NCBI GenBank assembly: GCA_012845835.1 | Contig: JABAKD010000002.1 | Location: forward strand, 2,861,001 to 2,925,000 | Origin: Undaria pinnatifida | Lineage: Eukaryota; Sar; Phaeophyceae; Laminariales; Alariaceae | Length of the DNA stretch: 64,000 bases | Reading direction: 5' to 3' | In this document: one piece after another, positions 55,801 to 64,000 of the stretch | Numbering within the stretch: position 1 is the stretch's first letter | Layout: every line of letters starts with the position of its first letter | Translations under genes and position numbers: made by a program | The notes under the pieces: generated by a model | The model's database searches: none | What the model saw: the letters and a program-made list of their open reading frames with translations, nothing else | Told to the model about the DNA's origin: nothing

Positions 55801-56869
55801 GTCTTAGCGTCCCTAACAGTTCTACACCAAGTGCCTTTGCGGTCTCTCTCAGCAGTAGTTCGTTAGAGTGGCCATGCACGCAGTGGAAGATGTTGATATC
55901 TACAGCAGTCTCAGCAGAAGCAGCGCTACCGGGGGCAAGCACGGGAAACGCCAGGGGAAAATCGCAACCAGTCTCCCCTCGGTTCTCAGCGGGGTCGGGT
56001 GTCAATAGGGGAAACGGCACATAGCCGTTGTCTGGCTCTATCCTGCAAGCGAAGTTGGAGTAACTAGATCCATCACCCTCGAATCTCAACCGTCCATCGA
56101 AAAGAGAAATGCACAAGCCCTCATCCTCGGTCATGAATCCTACTCCCTGCTTATGCGCGGCCATTAGCGAAAACAAGTTGAACGCCAAGTCCGGCATGTA
56201 TGCCACATCTAACAGTTTAACAGTTAGATCTCCGGGGAAGACTACAGTCAGCGTGCCATACCCCACGACGTCGATCAGGTGGTTGTCACCGATCCTAACC
56301 TTGTCGTCGCACAGTCGTACGTCACTCAACAGGTCAGCCGAATGAGTCATGTGAAATGAAGCACCACTGTCTGCTATCCATTTCTCAGCTAAGCTCTCTG
56401 TTATGCTCTCACTACGTTCCTCAGTACACGAGTCATCACTACGGCTAAACATAGCATTCGCAAGACAGCACACAGTCTCACCACTGTTGTTCTGTTCCTG
56501 TGCACCTTCGCCAGACGTCCTCTCCGAAGCCGGGGTGACACGAGCCTTGCACTGGTACCACATGTGCCCGGGTTCCAAGCAACGGATACACTTACCCTTC
56601 ACCTTATCATACTCTGATTGGGGGATGGTCTGCTTGGGGGTGGGGGGGCTGCCTCTACCTTCGCTACCCTGGCTAGCATCAGCATTCGCTGATTCCTTGT
56701 TTCGCGACCTAACATTGTTACGGTTGGATCCGCGACCACCTCCACGGTTACCTCCACGCCCACCTCCGCGGCCACCTCGGGCAGCACCATTCGAAGACAG
56801 TGCCTGACCCACGTTCTTTCCTTTTGACACGGGAAGTCTCAGGTGCCTCTGCCTGACAATGCTCTCTAT
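52877..56869 (-). CDS. Copia C pol polyprotein (zinc knuckle, protease, integrase, RT, RNase H)
   Basis: An intact frame of about 1330 codons. Counting from the GTG at 56830: RGG-rich basic stretch (residues 18-45), CCHC zinc knuckle (C81-C94), protease with DSGAS (about 154), HHCC pre-integrase finger (HCVHGH...CTGC, about 313-350), integrase Asp-Asp-Glu in VDLSGP (about 375), RSDNGGEF (about 440) and NGVVER (about 477), Ser/Asp-rich linker, RT with VHVDDI (about 1000), and RNase H with YVDADYAH (about 1168), TEAEYVAM and EDNKGAIDLAKNP. It makes the enzymes for reverse transcription and integration. No ATG lies near the start: the frame continues upstream through 13 codons to the gag UAA, so expression must come through that stop or from an earlier intact allele. 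All recognisable catalytic residues are present. Confidence 0.95.
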   Translation of the reverse strand: MESIVRQRHLRLPVSKGKNVGQALSSNGAARGGRGGGRGGNRGGGRGSNRNNVRSRNKESANADASQGSEGRGSPPTPKQTIPQSEYDKVKGKCIRCLEPGHMWYQCKARVTPASERTSGEGAQEQNNSGETVCCLANAMFSRSDDSCTEERSESITESLAEKWIADSGASFHMTHSADLLSDVRLCDDKVRIGDNHLIDVVGYGTLTVVFPGDLTVKLLDVAYMPDLAFNLFSLMAAHKQGVGFMTEDEGLCISLFDGRLRFEGDGSSYSNFACRIEPDNGYVPFPLLTPDPAENRGETGCDFPLAFPVLAPGSAASAETAVDINIFHCVHGHSNELLLRETAKALGVELLGTLRPCTGCSMAKGYRKPIPSSTKSRAPEKLGRVFVDLSGPKRTPSLLGKRYVMLVKDDFSRYAWVYFLKHKSDAADAFRKFLADVRADGVPSKVEIVRSDNGGEFFGGEFGEVCKLFCIKQEFTNADSPKQNGVVERALGIIQNAALAACIQAPIIFPLVQLPPTESLWAEAVHWSCDALNHTATTANPGNKSPHEMWHGAAAPASPHPFLRPAYCRWNRPSKSSPRAESCCYLGPGIDHPSDSLRMLTRGNRVVETRDVTWEATLDVGAVLSQLPEVPEQGGTQGLEDAPELGGTEDFVSAPTTPLPVLGRGIPHQLRAVSPMTPAVSPIPQAGDEFRAEDVEPNDTSAVSSELSDSDSSSQDGSDASASDDEAPTPTAVRTAARQLGAHMSGPGDGEEIREGRTRAQTRALNREAAAGLISAIGPCEGGRVFQALLAANEAECEKTKLPDCLVKEAEPEPTSYTAARKSKHSDVWMDAMRSEFDGLEAAGTFVEVSEIPASNNIVESKWLLKWKSDAHGMIDRAKARLVAKGYSQVEGVDYFETFAPTASTTSNRLIAAMACKLDWDLRHLDVDQAFIQAELDTEIFLRLPRGCGEMSGKVVLLNKALYGLKQSGRSWYKLLSSTLVECGFEQCLVDPCVFRLMLNDAVVAMLVVHVDDIKIAATKGVTDSVVADLNKRFPTKHLGEVTWYMGSEYRRDREKGTLEISQTQFIRNVVDRFGITKTSPIPASPSLDLRYVSDEEPVVDANFREIVGSLMWIANQTRPDISNAVRAIARFSHDPKEVHVKAARKVLEYLSATAHLGLTIRKESKLGDVQLEYDLETYVDADYAHKAEDRRSVSGVAVCCGGTLVSWFSRTQKCVTLSTTEAEYVAMADGVKEALYVRGVLVFLMPSLGSPSIGVFEDNKGAIDLAKNPLSSSNSKHIDVRYHFLRELVGKGDLCVKYLRTEDQHADILTKAIARESFEKHRDFLLGI

Positions 56870-57703
56870 TTAAGCTCGGGTGATTTCATCGCGGTACAAG
56901 AGCGTGCGTTGTTCTATCTCGTAGTCAGCTGTAAGAACTCGTACCAGTTTGCGGTTCACCTCTCCTTCTGATTTCGGCACACCAAGCGAAGCAAGAGTAC
57001 CAACAATCTTGTCTACGCGACTGAAGAATTTCATGGGCTCCTCACCCTTCTCCATTTTCACTGCATCAAACGCGTCCGACCATTTGACCTGTGTGGCAAC
57101 TGATTTCGGAAGCAACCAATCCCGAAGCATTCTCCAAGCACCGCTTGGCGATTGCCTGGCAAACACTCTGTCTAATAGGTCAGTATCAGTCATGCTCTCA
57201 GTCAGACATATCCATGCAACCCGCGCGTTCTTGATGTGTGGACGGCTCAAACCTTGCGAAATAAAGTATTGCGTGTCTTTGGTTGTGTCACCTACAGCTA
57301 CCTCTATGTCTGTAAGCATAGAACCCAAACACCCACTCATCGATACGAACGCTTCGAACCGCTTACTCCATACGGGGAATTCCTCAGGTTTACCGCTGAA
57401 TTTAGGGACTGCCTGCTTTATACTACTGAATTCACGAGGGCCTACATTTACACCTGAACTCTCAACGGATTCGTCATACCTAATCTCGTCTACGTGTACA
57501 CCACCACCAGGGGCTTGCAAGTTCCCACCGGTTACGACTCCATCTTGGCGTTCCCTGCCAGGGTTGGACTGGGCCTCTCCACGGCCCCGGTCGCTGGCCA
57601 TCCGCTCTTCCAGTCGATCTTGTCGGGATACCAATGATCTCAGCAAGACCATCATTTCTTCTTGTGAGCCGGCCTCCTCTTGGTCATGCTCACTTCCAGG
57701 CAT
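56870..57703 (-). CDS. Copia C gag
   Basis: Encodes 277 residues from an ATG only 31 nt inside the 5' LTR. An acidic, coiled-coil-prone N-terminus (EEMMVLLRSLVSRQDRLEERM) is followed by the gag core: VPKFSGKPEEFPVWSKRFEAF (about 100-122), AWRMLRDWLLP and FFSRVDKIVGTL..LGVPKSE, the pattern of the Copia gag families UBN2/Retrotran_gag. It forms the virus-like particle. The zinc knuckle lies beyond the UAA in the pol part, so the stop makes a gag without knuckle. Related element A has sense codons at the aligned position (LTRSVMEGIV against ITRA-stop-IESIV). Confidence 0.92.
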   Translation of the reverse strand: MPGSEHDQEEAGSQEEMMVLLRSLVSRQDRLEERMASDRGRGEAQSNPGRERQDGVVTGGNLQAPGGGVHVDEIRYDESVESSGVNVGPREFSSIKQAVPKFSGKPEEFPVWSKRFEAFVSMSGCLGSMLTDIEVAVGDTTKDTQYFISQGLSRPHIKNARVAWICLTESMTDTDLLDRVFARQSPSGAWRMLRDWLLPKSVATQVKWSDAFDAVKMEKGEEPMKFFSRVDKIVGTLASLGVPKSEGEVNRKLVRVLTADYEIEQRTLLYRDEITRA

Positions 57704-57734
57704 TGTTCAGATTCAAACGTAAAGCACGTTAACG
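57704..57734 (-). other. Short leader of Copia C
   Basis: Only 31 nt separate the 5' LTR from the gag ATG. A primer-binding site must lie here or overlap the LTR end, but the sequence after the LTR (CGTTAACGTGC) does not show a tRNA complement that I recognise. Confidence 0.5.
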
Positions 57735-58164
57735 TGTTGGATTAAATCGGTTATGCGAAGAATAATGTGCTCCCAGCAGCCCAGTCTCAGGGCGCGAGCT
57801 TCACTGCAACACACAGTGTGAAGAAGATGGTATATAGATGTCTTTATTAGCTGGTCCCGGATGCTGATAAGAGGGAAAGAGATGGAGTGAGGCGAGTGGT
57901 CGAAGCCATCTCGCTCCACACCAGGCAATATTCTCAACGCCCCAAATTCCCAAATACTACAGGTGCTACATTCTCATATTTCCACGTGTTCCTAGATTGG
58001 TTCCAGGAACAGTCTACAAGGACCTTCGGGACTATTCCACGTGTCCTTCCCATGCTATAATATTCCGCAATGCACCGTCGGGTAATCCGACAATACCCCG
58101 TCGGACGATCCTTCGTGACCATCGTTGTTCCTACTTTGTTCGTTGAGACAAGCTATATCGAACA
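57735..58164 (-). repeat. 5' LTR of Copia C
   Basis: 430 bp, identical to the 3' LTR except for one visible base. It should contain the element's promoter. Confidence 0.95.
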
Positions 58165-58169
58165 TAGGG

Positions 58170-58699
58170 CAGTGGAGACAAGGCAATCGAGTACCCCTGG
58201 ACCAGTCTCGGGTTCAGCTCGTCCCGTGCATGTTAGCAAGGGCACATCGCGCGCAACCGTGTTGGGCTCTTGCTGATAACGTGAACGGACATGACATAGT
58301 CCCTGGTTGGCCAGTCAAGAGCCAGGCATATGAGTATTTTGTTTCCCAACTGCCCGCCTCCTTTCGAAGGGCGAAAGGGGGAGCGGGGGTTGGGGGGGGT
58401 GGGGGTAGCCGGCATTCCGTACGGCTATTGTTTTGTATCAAGTTTGAGTCACATCGAATGGTACGGCACCATTCGGAGGCCTGGTTCCCCGAGACGACAG
58501 TAGGCGGTATAAGTTGGGAACCCGGCTGGTACCGTTTGAAGTAAAGGGACGGCAAGATTGGAGCGAGATACACAGGGAGATTAAAGAAGGCTGCGATGGA
58601 TGTATATAGCCAGGGGGGGATCTCTCTCTCCCACGACCCTGGAATCGATGTCGACAAAGATAAACAATAAACACCACTATGCCGTCTATTCACGGATGC
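58170..58699. other. No gene recognised
   Basis: Short spacer between Copia C and the satellite. It has a G-run at about 58391-58407 and no recognisable coding sequence. Confidence 0.45.
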
Positions 58700-59885
58700 A
58701 CATTTTTTGACTTTTTGGCGGAGGTCCGCGGCAATGACCGTGGAGCTTCCGTGGACTTCCGTGGGTGTTGCCATTTGCTACGTTGGAAATCCGTGGATTT
58801 CCGCCGCAAATTCTACTACCACTAATGGCATTTCCACGGAAACGGCCACGGTTGTAGCTACGGCATGTGCCACGGTTCTGTCCGTTGCAAACTCCGTCGC
58901 ATCAACCAGGGCTACCCACGGAAGCCCGCGGTAATCACCACGGCTGCCTGGGAATTTTCCACGGACTTCGGCGGCCATTGCTACACGGTAACGCGCCAAT
59001 CACCGAGGACGAGGAAATCCGACGACGTCCGGCGCAATTGCCACGGCAATTTCCGCGGACGTTCATCCGAAGCAATTTCCACGGCCATCCGAGGCCGTCC
59101 GCGTCTATTGCGACGGCAATTCTCCGATACACGGCGATTACCACGGAGGTCCACGGAATAGAGAGGCAATTGCCGCATCACGTGCCGCGGTTCTGTCCGT
59201 GGCAAACTCCGTCGTACCGACCATGCCCACGGAAGTCCGCGGCAAGCGGAAATTGCCGTGGAACAGAAGTCCGTTTAGGTTAGGGTTAGACTTAGTTCCA
59301 TGGTTTTGAAAAAAACAATAACGCAAGACACTCGAAGTCTGCGGCAATTGCCACAGCCGTTTCCGCGGACGTCCAACCAGAGCATTTTCCATGGCCATCC
59401 GCGGCCGTCCGGGTGCGTGGCCGTGAGTCTTGCCGTGGGTGTCACCGGGCGTGGCTGTAGGTTTTGCCGGGGGTGTTTCCGTGGACATATCCGTGGATGT
59501 CCGCAGAGGTTTCCTTGGACAAGTCCGTGGGTCTTTCCGTGGGCGTGGGTCCGTGGGTGTGTCCGTACGCGTTGCCCTGGGTGCTTCCCCGGACGTTTCC
59601 GTGGGTGACCGCGGCTTTCCCTGGTATGCCGTGGGTACTGCCGTGGGCATTGCCGTGGACATTGCCGAAACATTGCCGTGGAGATTGCCGTGGAGATTGC
59701 CATCGAAGTTGACAAAGGGCCTCCACCGTGTTCTGTTACTTGCCGCGGCATTCCGTGGTACCTCGTGGAATGTTAGTGGTAGCCCGTGGGAGGTCCGGGC
59801 AGCACGTGGAGTGTCCGCGGTTATCCGTGGAACGCCGTGGACATGGCCGTGGACTGTCGTGGAGGTTCGTGGATACCGTCGCGGT
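58700..59885 (+). repeat. GC-rich satellite with ~305-bp higher-order units and 12-bp phasing
   Basis: The array is built from words such as TCCGTGG, CCACGG, CCGCGG, GCAATTGCCACGG and TTTCCGCGGACG. At large scale, segments recur at about 305-310 bp: GTTCTGTCCGT.GCAAACTCCGTCG at 58876 and about 59190, and GCAATTGCCAC.G..TTTCCGCGGACGT at 59034 and about 59343. From about 59420 the array turns into a 12-bp phased run (TTTCCGTGGGTG, ATTGCCGTGGAG). This gives four-residue protein periodicities on both strands (LPWV/FPWT on plus, HGNV on minus), so the long frames here (for example 59138-59914 minus) are artefacts. A short telomere-like TTAGGTTAGGGTTAG lies at 59275-59289. Confidence 0.85.
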
Positions 59886-62189
59886 GCTCCGCCCAAATGA
59901 CCAATAATGTACATCCCTCCGTCTAGTAGTCCATGTGAAAAGAGGTGTTTCGAAGATGGCCTTTCCCAAGCCCCTCATTTAAAATCGTCCTGCCGTAGGG
60001 TTTGCAGTTTGTGGGTTACCCAATGTTCCTGACATTCTGACCTTCGCATCTTCTGACCAGTGTGCTCCCCAAGCGTGTAATTATCGGTTGGTACAGCCAT
60101 CCCAGAGCAAAGGTGCAGCATGAGTCCTTGAGGTACTCACATGAAGAACTCAATACATCACCCGAAAATAGATTTCGAAGGCATTCGTTCGCACAACCCG
60201 CCCAAGCTTGTACGCCTTATAAGTTAGTAGTCATAAAACAATACAATCTACTTGTGAAGTTACTTGATTAATGACTAACCGTTAGTTACTCGCCTGAGGA
60301 GTTCAATCGGACAGGAATATTTTTAGTTTCTCCAACAACTGCAACCCCTACCGTGGGATGACTCGGTATGATAACGCGTATCACCATAACTGTTTTAGGA
60401 CTGGCGCATAGAGGTATTGGTCGGGTCTCCCGAAGGAATTCGAAGTCATGTTTCGGGTGGGTGAGTATTGGGCTTGGGAGCTCATAAATTCATGCTGCAC
60501 CCCTGGTTAGTGTGGGATGAGTCTTTGGGGCTGAAGTAGTTCGTTGGTCGGTGTATAATCGACACGCAGACGCCCAGGCAAAGCGAGCGAAGAACAGCAT
60601 GGTTCCGTGCGTTTTTCGAGGGAGCATGCGGGAAGAACTATCGGCCTCCCGAGTGGCATGAGCGTGGGGATGACGACAGCGGTGACGGTGATGACGAGAA
60701 ATGAAGAGAACTAAAGCGTGCGGCGGCAGGCAACGTGGCTGTAGTAATTGAGGGCGGAGTCTACTGGATCAGGACGTCGGTCTATTTCAAGGCCAACGTC
60801 CTAATGTGTCGTCGAGGAAGACGCGGGGCACTTTGTGTTCTTCGACTTGAACCTCGCTTCCGTGGTGTTTGAAAATATTTCGAGCTCGCCCACCGTAGGA
60901 GGGGAAGGAGAAGTTTGCGTATTCGGGGCACTACTTTCTAAAAGGGGGTCGTAGACCGGGCCACGACATCAACCTTGTAATCGAGCACGGATGAGCAACG
61001 ATTCGACAGGACCACGTGATCGAGGCACACGCGACGGGAACCTCCAAGAAGACGAGGCGTAGGTTGGTGCATGAGGTACACTGGCAGCCAGTGCCCAGCG
61101 TCGCTACATCTTTCCGACAGGTCAACGCCAGTGGGGCAAATATTTCGAGACAAGTCCTAAAAGAACTGGCTGTTGCACGCGATGTTTGACTGTACTTAAA
61201 GCAATGTCGCCTGTCTTAGGGGTTACGTTGCGTTGGAATTGCCAGGCGATAACTAGACTGAGATCGTTTCCAACGGCGATCACTGGGTGGAGAGAGAGAA
61301 AGAGAGAAGTGGGACGGTGGTGCATTTTGGTTTCTGGTTGTACGGAGAGCATGGTCATCCGGAAAACTGCACAAAAAATAGTCTAGTCTAATGATTTCAC
61401 GTGGACTGCCTCCATAGACGACCAACGGTGTGTAGGGGTAGACTGGTCTGTCCGTGTGTAGCCCCCGCGAGGTTGGTGCTACATGTAATACCAGTGGTTG
61501 CATGTCTTCATTTTAGTATTGGAAGCATTATCTAGTGCAGAGATACGGACGCGCCGCGTAAACGGGGGGGGGGACAATAACTGGCAGGTCGGCATTAAAG
61601 GAAACCCGACCTGCAACAAGTGGCTTTTAGTCGGGGCAATCCTGCACACAAAATGACGCCACTGTTCGTATGGCGTCTTTGCCCCAGGTTTACGACGTGT
61701 CTACTCAAACGGCATGATATCTGCCCCGACCACCCTTGGTTCGGTGGTAGTGCCGCAACATCCGTTGATACATTGCCATTGGGCAGAAACCTTGCGCTTG
61801 TCATAGCCAACATGTGGCAATGCTCCTACTCCACAGCAGTGGCGGGTCATCCAAAACCCAGTATGGTTGCTGCCCCAAAAGTTGCTTGGATAGCGTCATC
61901 TGCGGTGTTCATAATATAGTCTGGCCTACTTGCTTCACTTCAACTTGTACTTTGATTAACAGAAGTAGTTGCTATTTGTTTGTTGTTCTTGAATTCATTT
62001 TCGCCTTGTCCTGCGGTCCTATTCCCCACTAGACTAGACTCTATTCCTGTTTTGTTTTCTCGTCGTTTCATCTTTGATCTCCTTTTCCTGTCACTTTTTT
62101 ATAAGATCATTTTGTGGCTTCATTTCTATTTTTTTTGTTCGCTTGTTCATTGCGTTGGCCAATCACGTTGGTGTATCTTATTTGGTTAG
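59886..62189. other. No gene recognised
   Basis: Short frames on both strands. A plus-strand stretch near 60740-60880 (VYWIRTSVYFKANVLM and neighbouring frames) looks vaguely protein-like but is soon closed by stops. A G-run is at 61566-61573. Nothing can be assigned. Confidence 0.35.
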
Positions 62190-62491
62190 CCGGTCGCCCC
62201 GGTGGCGTATCAGGTTATCCTCGCGCCTGGTATAGGTCAGTTTCCTGAGTTCGAGCCCCGCCGAGTGCATACTCGTATAAATTCGTTGGGACTTTTTCTT
62301 GTGCACAAATTGACTTGCAGAAAGCGCGAGAGCGTGAGTTAGCAACACTCCATGAGACATCGACGAGCAGTGTGATTGCTGAACCCTATGCGCGATATAA
62401 ATTGAAGGCAAGAACCGGGGGGAAGGAGGGACGACACCTGTGACCACGGCTTGTCCAGAAACTTGAAAGTAGAAGTGTGCGAAAAAAAAAA
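62190..62491 (+). repeat. tRNA-derived SINE, copy 2
   Basis: Starts CCGGTCGCCCCGGTGGCG with box A-like TGGCGTATCAGG and box B-like AGTTCGAGCCC. The ~200-bp body matches 51772-52067 in reverse. It ends with a run of ten A followed by an AT repeat, as expected for a SINE tail. The body also contains a G-rich AACCGGGGGGAAGG segment. Confidence 0.85.
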
Positions 62492-62981
62492 TATATATAT
62501 ATCATGAAACATTCTACATCGCCTCCCCCCCCCCCCCCCCGCCGCTCCCTCTTGCACAAAGACCTCACCTAAAATCAAAATTTGCCGGAGCAATAAACGG
62601 TACCAGGCAGTTGATATCATCTCAGACACCTGTTGTTCTAGATGTACATGGATAAGTCTAATTCCTCAGCTCCAGAGTGACCGGAGCCTGACCTGCCACG
62701 GACTTGAATATGTGAGATAATATGAGAACAACAATACGCAGGGAAACATCAGGTGAGTGTTAAGACCACACAGATTTAAACCAAATACAAAAAACACCCC
62801 GAACGATGCTCGAATCCATTTGTCAATCTCAGAGTAATGATGTATACGACTCTTCAATTCAACAGTACCTTGTGTTGCCTTTTTCTTTTAATGTCAAGAC
62901 GGACGCACCTGTAATTTCGAGCTGAAATTTTCTACAGCGCAGTCAGTATTGTGCAGGGAATATACGTATACCTATACAATG
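62492..62981. other. No gene recognised; C-run
   Basis: Includes an AT microsatellite after the SINE tail (62492-62502) and a C-run at 62525-62540. No coding sequence recognised. Confidence 0.4.
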
Positions 62982-63190
62982 TACACGCAGCTTGCAAAGA
63001 TGAGTTTCGAAAAATACACTTGAGCTGTGAGATCGACCAAAAATGATTCTTTGACCAAAACTCAGCTATTTTCATGTTTACAACATACAAAGCACTTTTA
63101 ATTTTTATAATATATGTACAGTAGCACGTGTTGGAGTGTATTTTAACTTTAATGATATGTACACAGCAGTAGTACGTGTTACACAGCAAG
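62982..63190. repeat. Dispersed repeat family, rearranged copy 4
   Basis: 62986-63012 is the inverted form of the family's central part (GCAGCTTGCAAAGATGAGTTTCGA). It is followed by a direct piece (ATACACTTGAGCTGTGAGATCGA) and, near 63133, an inverted piece (TTGGAGTGTATTTTAACTTT). The arrangement of direct and inverted pieces resembles copy 3 more than copies 1 and 2. Confidence 0.65.
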
Positions 63191-63422
63191 CCGAGCAAGC
63201 ATCGGATTATTTCCAATTGGTTAATGGTCTCGTGTCTCTTGCGACAAAACCTGGGCCTTCCCGGTGTTGTAGTCTAATGGCACACCCCCACCCATAAATC
63301 CTGATCCCGACACGGCGCCTACCTTCACACAAAAGATAGGAGTTCTTAGTCTCGTGCTCCCCAACTTGCCCCCAAATCCCGATACCCACGCGGTGCGTGG
63401 CGATACCGCGAGACTGACGGTG
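63191..63422. other. Upstream region of the secreted-protein candidate
   Basis: No repeat or TATA-like element that I would call. The frame is open upstream to an ATG at 63354, but that longer start would bury the signal peptide, so 63423 is preferred. Confidence 0.35.
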
Positions 63423-63692
63423 ATGATGAAGAAAACTACATGGAAAACAACTGCGGTTGCGCTAGTATCCGCCCTGGCATTGGGACAGCCTTTTGCCCGT
63501 GCTCAGACGATATATAGCGTGGCGGACTGCACCGACCTCGAGGCCTTGCCGTCCATGTCTACAGATGCCGTCGTCGACTTCACTGCGTCGCCGGTATGCA
63601 CGTTGACAAGTATATCCAAACCTGAAACAGAGAAGTGGCATGCCATGATAGATGCCGTGGCAAGGGTTTCTTGGGCTAGAACAACATTGTAG
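63423..63692 (+). CDS. Candidate secreted protein, first exon
   Basis: From tandem ATGs at 63423 and 63426 the frame encodes a classic signal peptide. It has a basic start (MKKTTWK), a hydrophobic core (AVALVSALAL) and a cleavage-like ARA before QTIYSVADC. The mature part has paired Cys (ADCTDLEALPSM..., SPVCTLTS), as is common in algal secreted or wall-associated proteins. The frame closes at TAG 63690-63692 after about 89 codons, so either the protein is short or the true exon ends earlier at a splice donor not resolved here. I do not recognise a domain. GC content and codon order look more gene-like than the flanks. Confidence 0.45.
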   Translation: MMKKTTWKTTAVALVSALALGQPFARAQTIYSVADCTDLEALPSMSTDAVVDFTASPVCTLTSISKPETEKWHAMIDAVARVSWARTTL

Positions 63693-64000
63693 CGGCCTCG
63701 ACGGAATCTGAACAGTACCATACGAGCTGGTCCGGCCGAGCTGAAAACCCTGTATTCGCCAGCATTTTCACAGCTCAATTTTGCGATTAGAGATCTGAAA
63801 ATTCGTATGGAGCTTTCTTAGGGTCGTACAAGTAATAATCTGTTGTACTATACCAGGTGGATGTACTTGTATGGATGCTCTACGTAGTCAATCGTACCAG
63901 TATATAATTATTTTACTGCGAATAGTCTAAAGTGCTGGTTTGCATACTGTCGTTTCGCCACCGTGCTCGTCGTGATTGGCATTGCGCGGCACAACCGCCG
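63693..64000. other. No gene recognised at window end
   Basis: AT-rich sequence. A continuation of the secreted-protein gene in further exons beyond the window is possible but not visible. Confidence 0.35.

Larger units (their letters stand above)
52371..58164 (-). mobile_element. Copia-type LTR retrotransposon C, young and near-intact
   Basis: 5794 bp, with 430-bp LTRs at 52371-52800 and 57735-58164 that differ at one base by my reading (GAGTGGGCG against GAGTGGTCG). They are flanked by the perfect 5-bp duplication TAGGG (52366-52370; 58165-58169). On the minus strand the 3' LTR is preceded by the polypurine tract AGGGAGGG. Gag (57703-56870) and pol (56869-52877) are in the same frame and separated by a single UAA. 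The LTR identity and intact pol say that insertion was very recent; the element may still be active or mobilisable. Confidence 0.97.

Noticed and set aside
59275-59289. Telomere (TTAGGG)n
   Set aside because: Only about two degenerate units; too short to be a telomere or a convincing interstitial one.
59138-59914. 258-codon minus frame and other long frames at 58.9-59.9 kb
   Set aside because: Open frames on both strands follow the 12-bp periodicity of the satellite; no protein family is recognisable.
60720-61150. Possible host exon on the plus strand
   Set aside because: A few protein-like stretches, but stops and frame changes occur every 20-40 codons and no splice signals fit.

Overview
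The window reads as nuclear DNA of a brown alga (Phaeophyceae, probably an Ectocarpus-like species). The best taxonomic evidence is a decayed tandem array of the cysteine/histidine motif C-x4-C-x16-C-x2-H-x12 (EsV-1-7 domain) near 25.7-26.7 kb. That family is known from brown algae and their phaeoviruses. Eukaryotic LTR retrotransposons, a LINE remnant, tRNA-derived SINEs and satellite DNA agree with this. I see no prokaryotic operon, CRISPR array, rRNA gene or complete multi-exon host gene. The species is inference.

About half of the window is retrotransposon, and three LTR elements can be delimited to the base by their target-site duplications (TSDs). (1) A Ty3/Gypsy element at 12701-23513 has 510-bp LTRs and TSD TTTG. 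Its gag region is replaced by about 5.7 kb of other sequence, including a truncated Gypsy pol in inverted orientation. (2) Copia A, minus strand, 33241-40479, has LTRs of about 407 bp and TSD AACAC; it is decayed and carries two coding minisatellites. (3) Copia C, minus strand, 52371-58164, has 430-bp LTRs with one visible mismatch and TSD TAGGG. Its pol frame is intact, and a single UAA separates gag from pol. A fourth element, Copia B (minus strand, about 43790-50604), is an older copy from another Copia lineage with many stops.

Between these lie a LINE reverse-transcriptase remnant (29.3-31.0 kb, minus) bracketed by two inverted repeats of about 740 bp. There are also two copies of a tRNA-derived SINE (51772-52067 minus; 62190-62491 plus), a tRNA-Asp-like relic (23798-23864 minus), and a dispersed repeat family (6.2, 6.9, 15.2-15.4 and 63.0 kb). 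Two unusual satellite regions stand out: a ~40-bp GATATCC-centred array at 4.1-5.4 kb, and a GC-rich array at 58.7-59.9 kb with a higher-order period of about 305 bp and 12-bp phasing.

Host-gene evidence is thin. It consists of the EsV-1-7 pseudogene, a possible first exon of a secreted protein at 63423-63692, and one exon-like segment with good splice signals at 9707-9799. Most of 1-12.7 kb and 60-62 kb shows no recognisable gene. I found no convincing new multi-gene system. The most interesting items are the two satellites, the EsV-1-7 relic, the chimeric Gypsy element and the gag/pol stop in the young Copia C.
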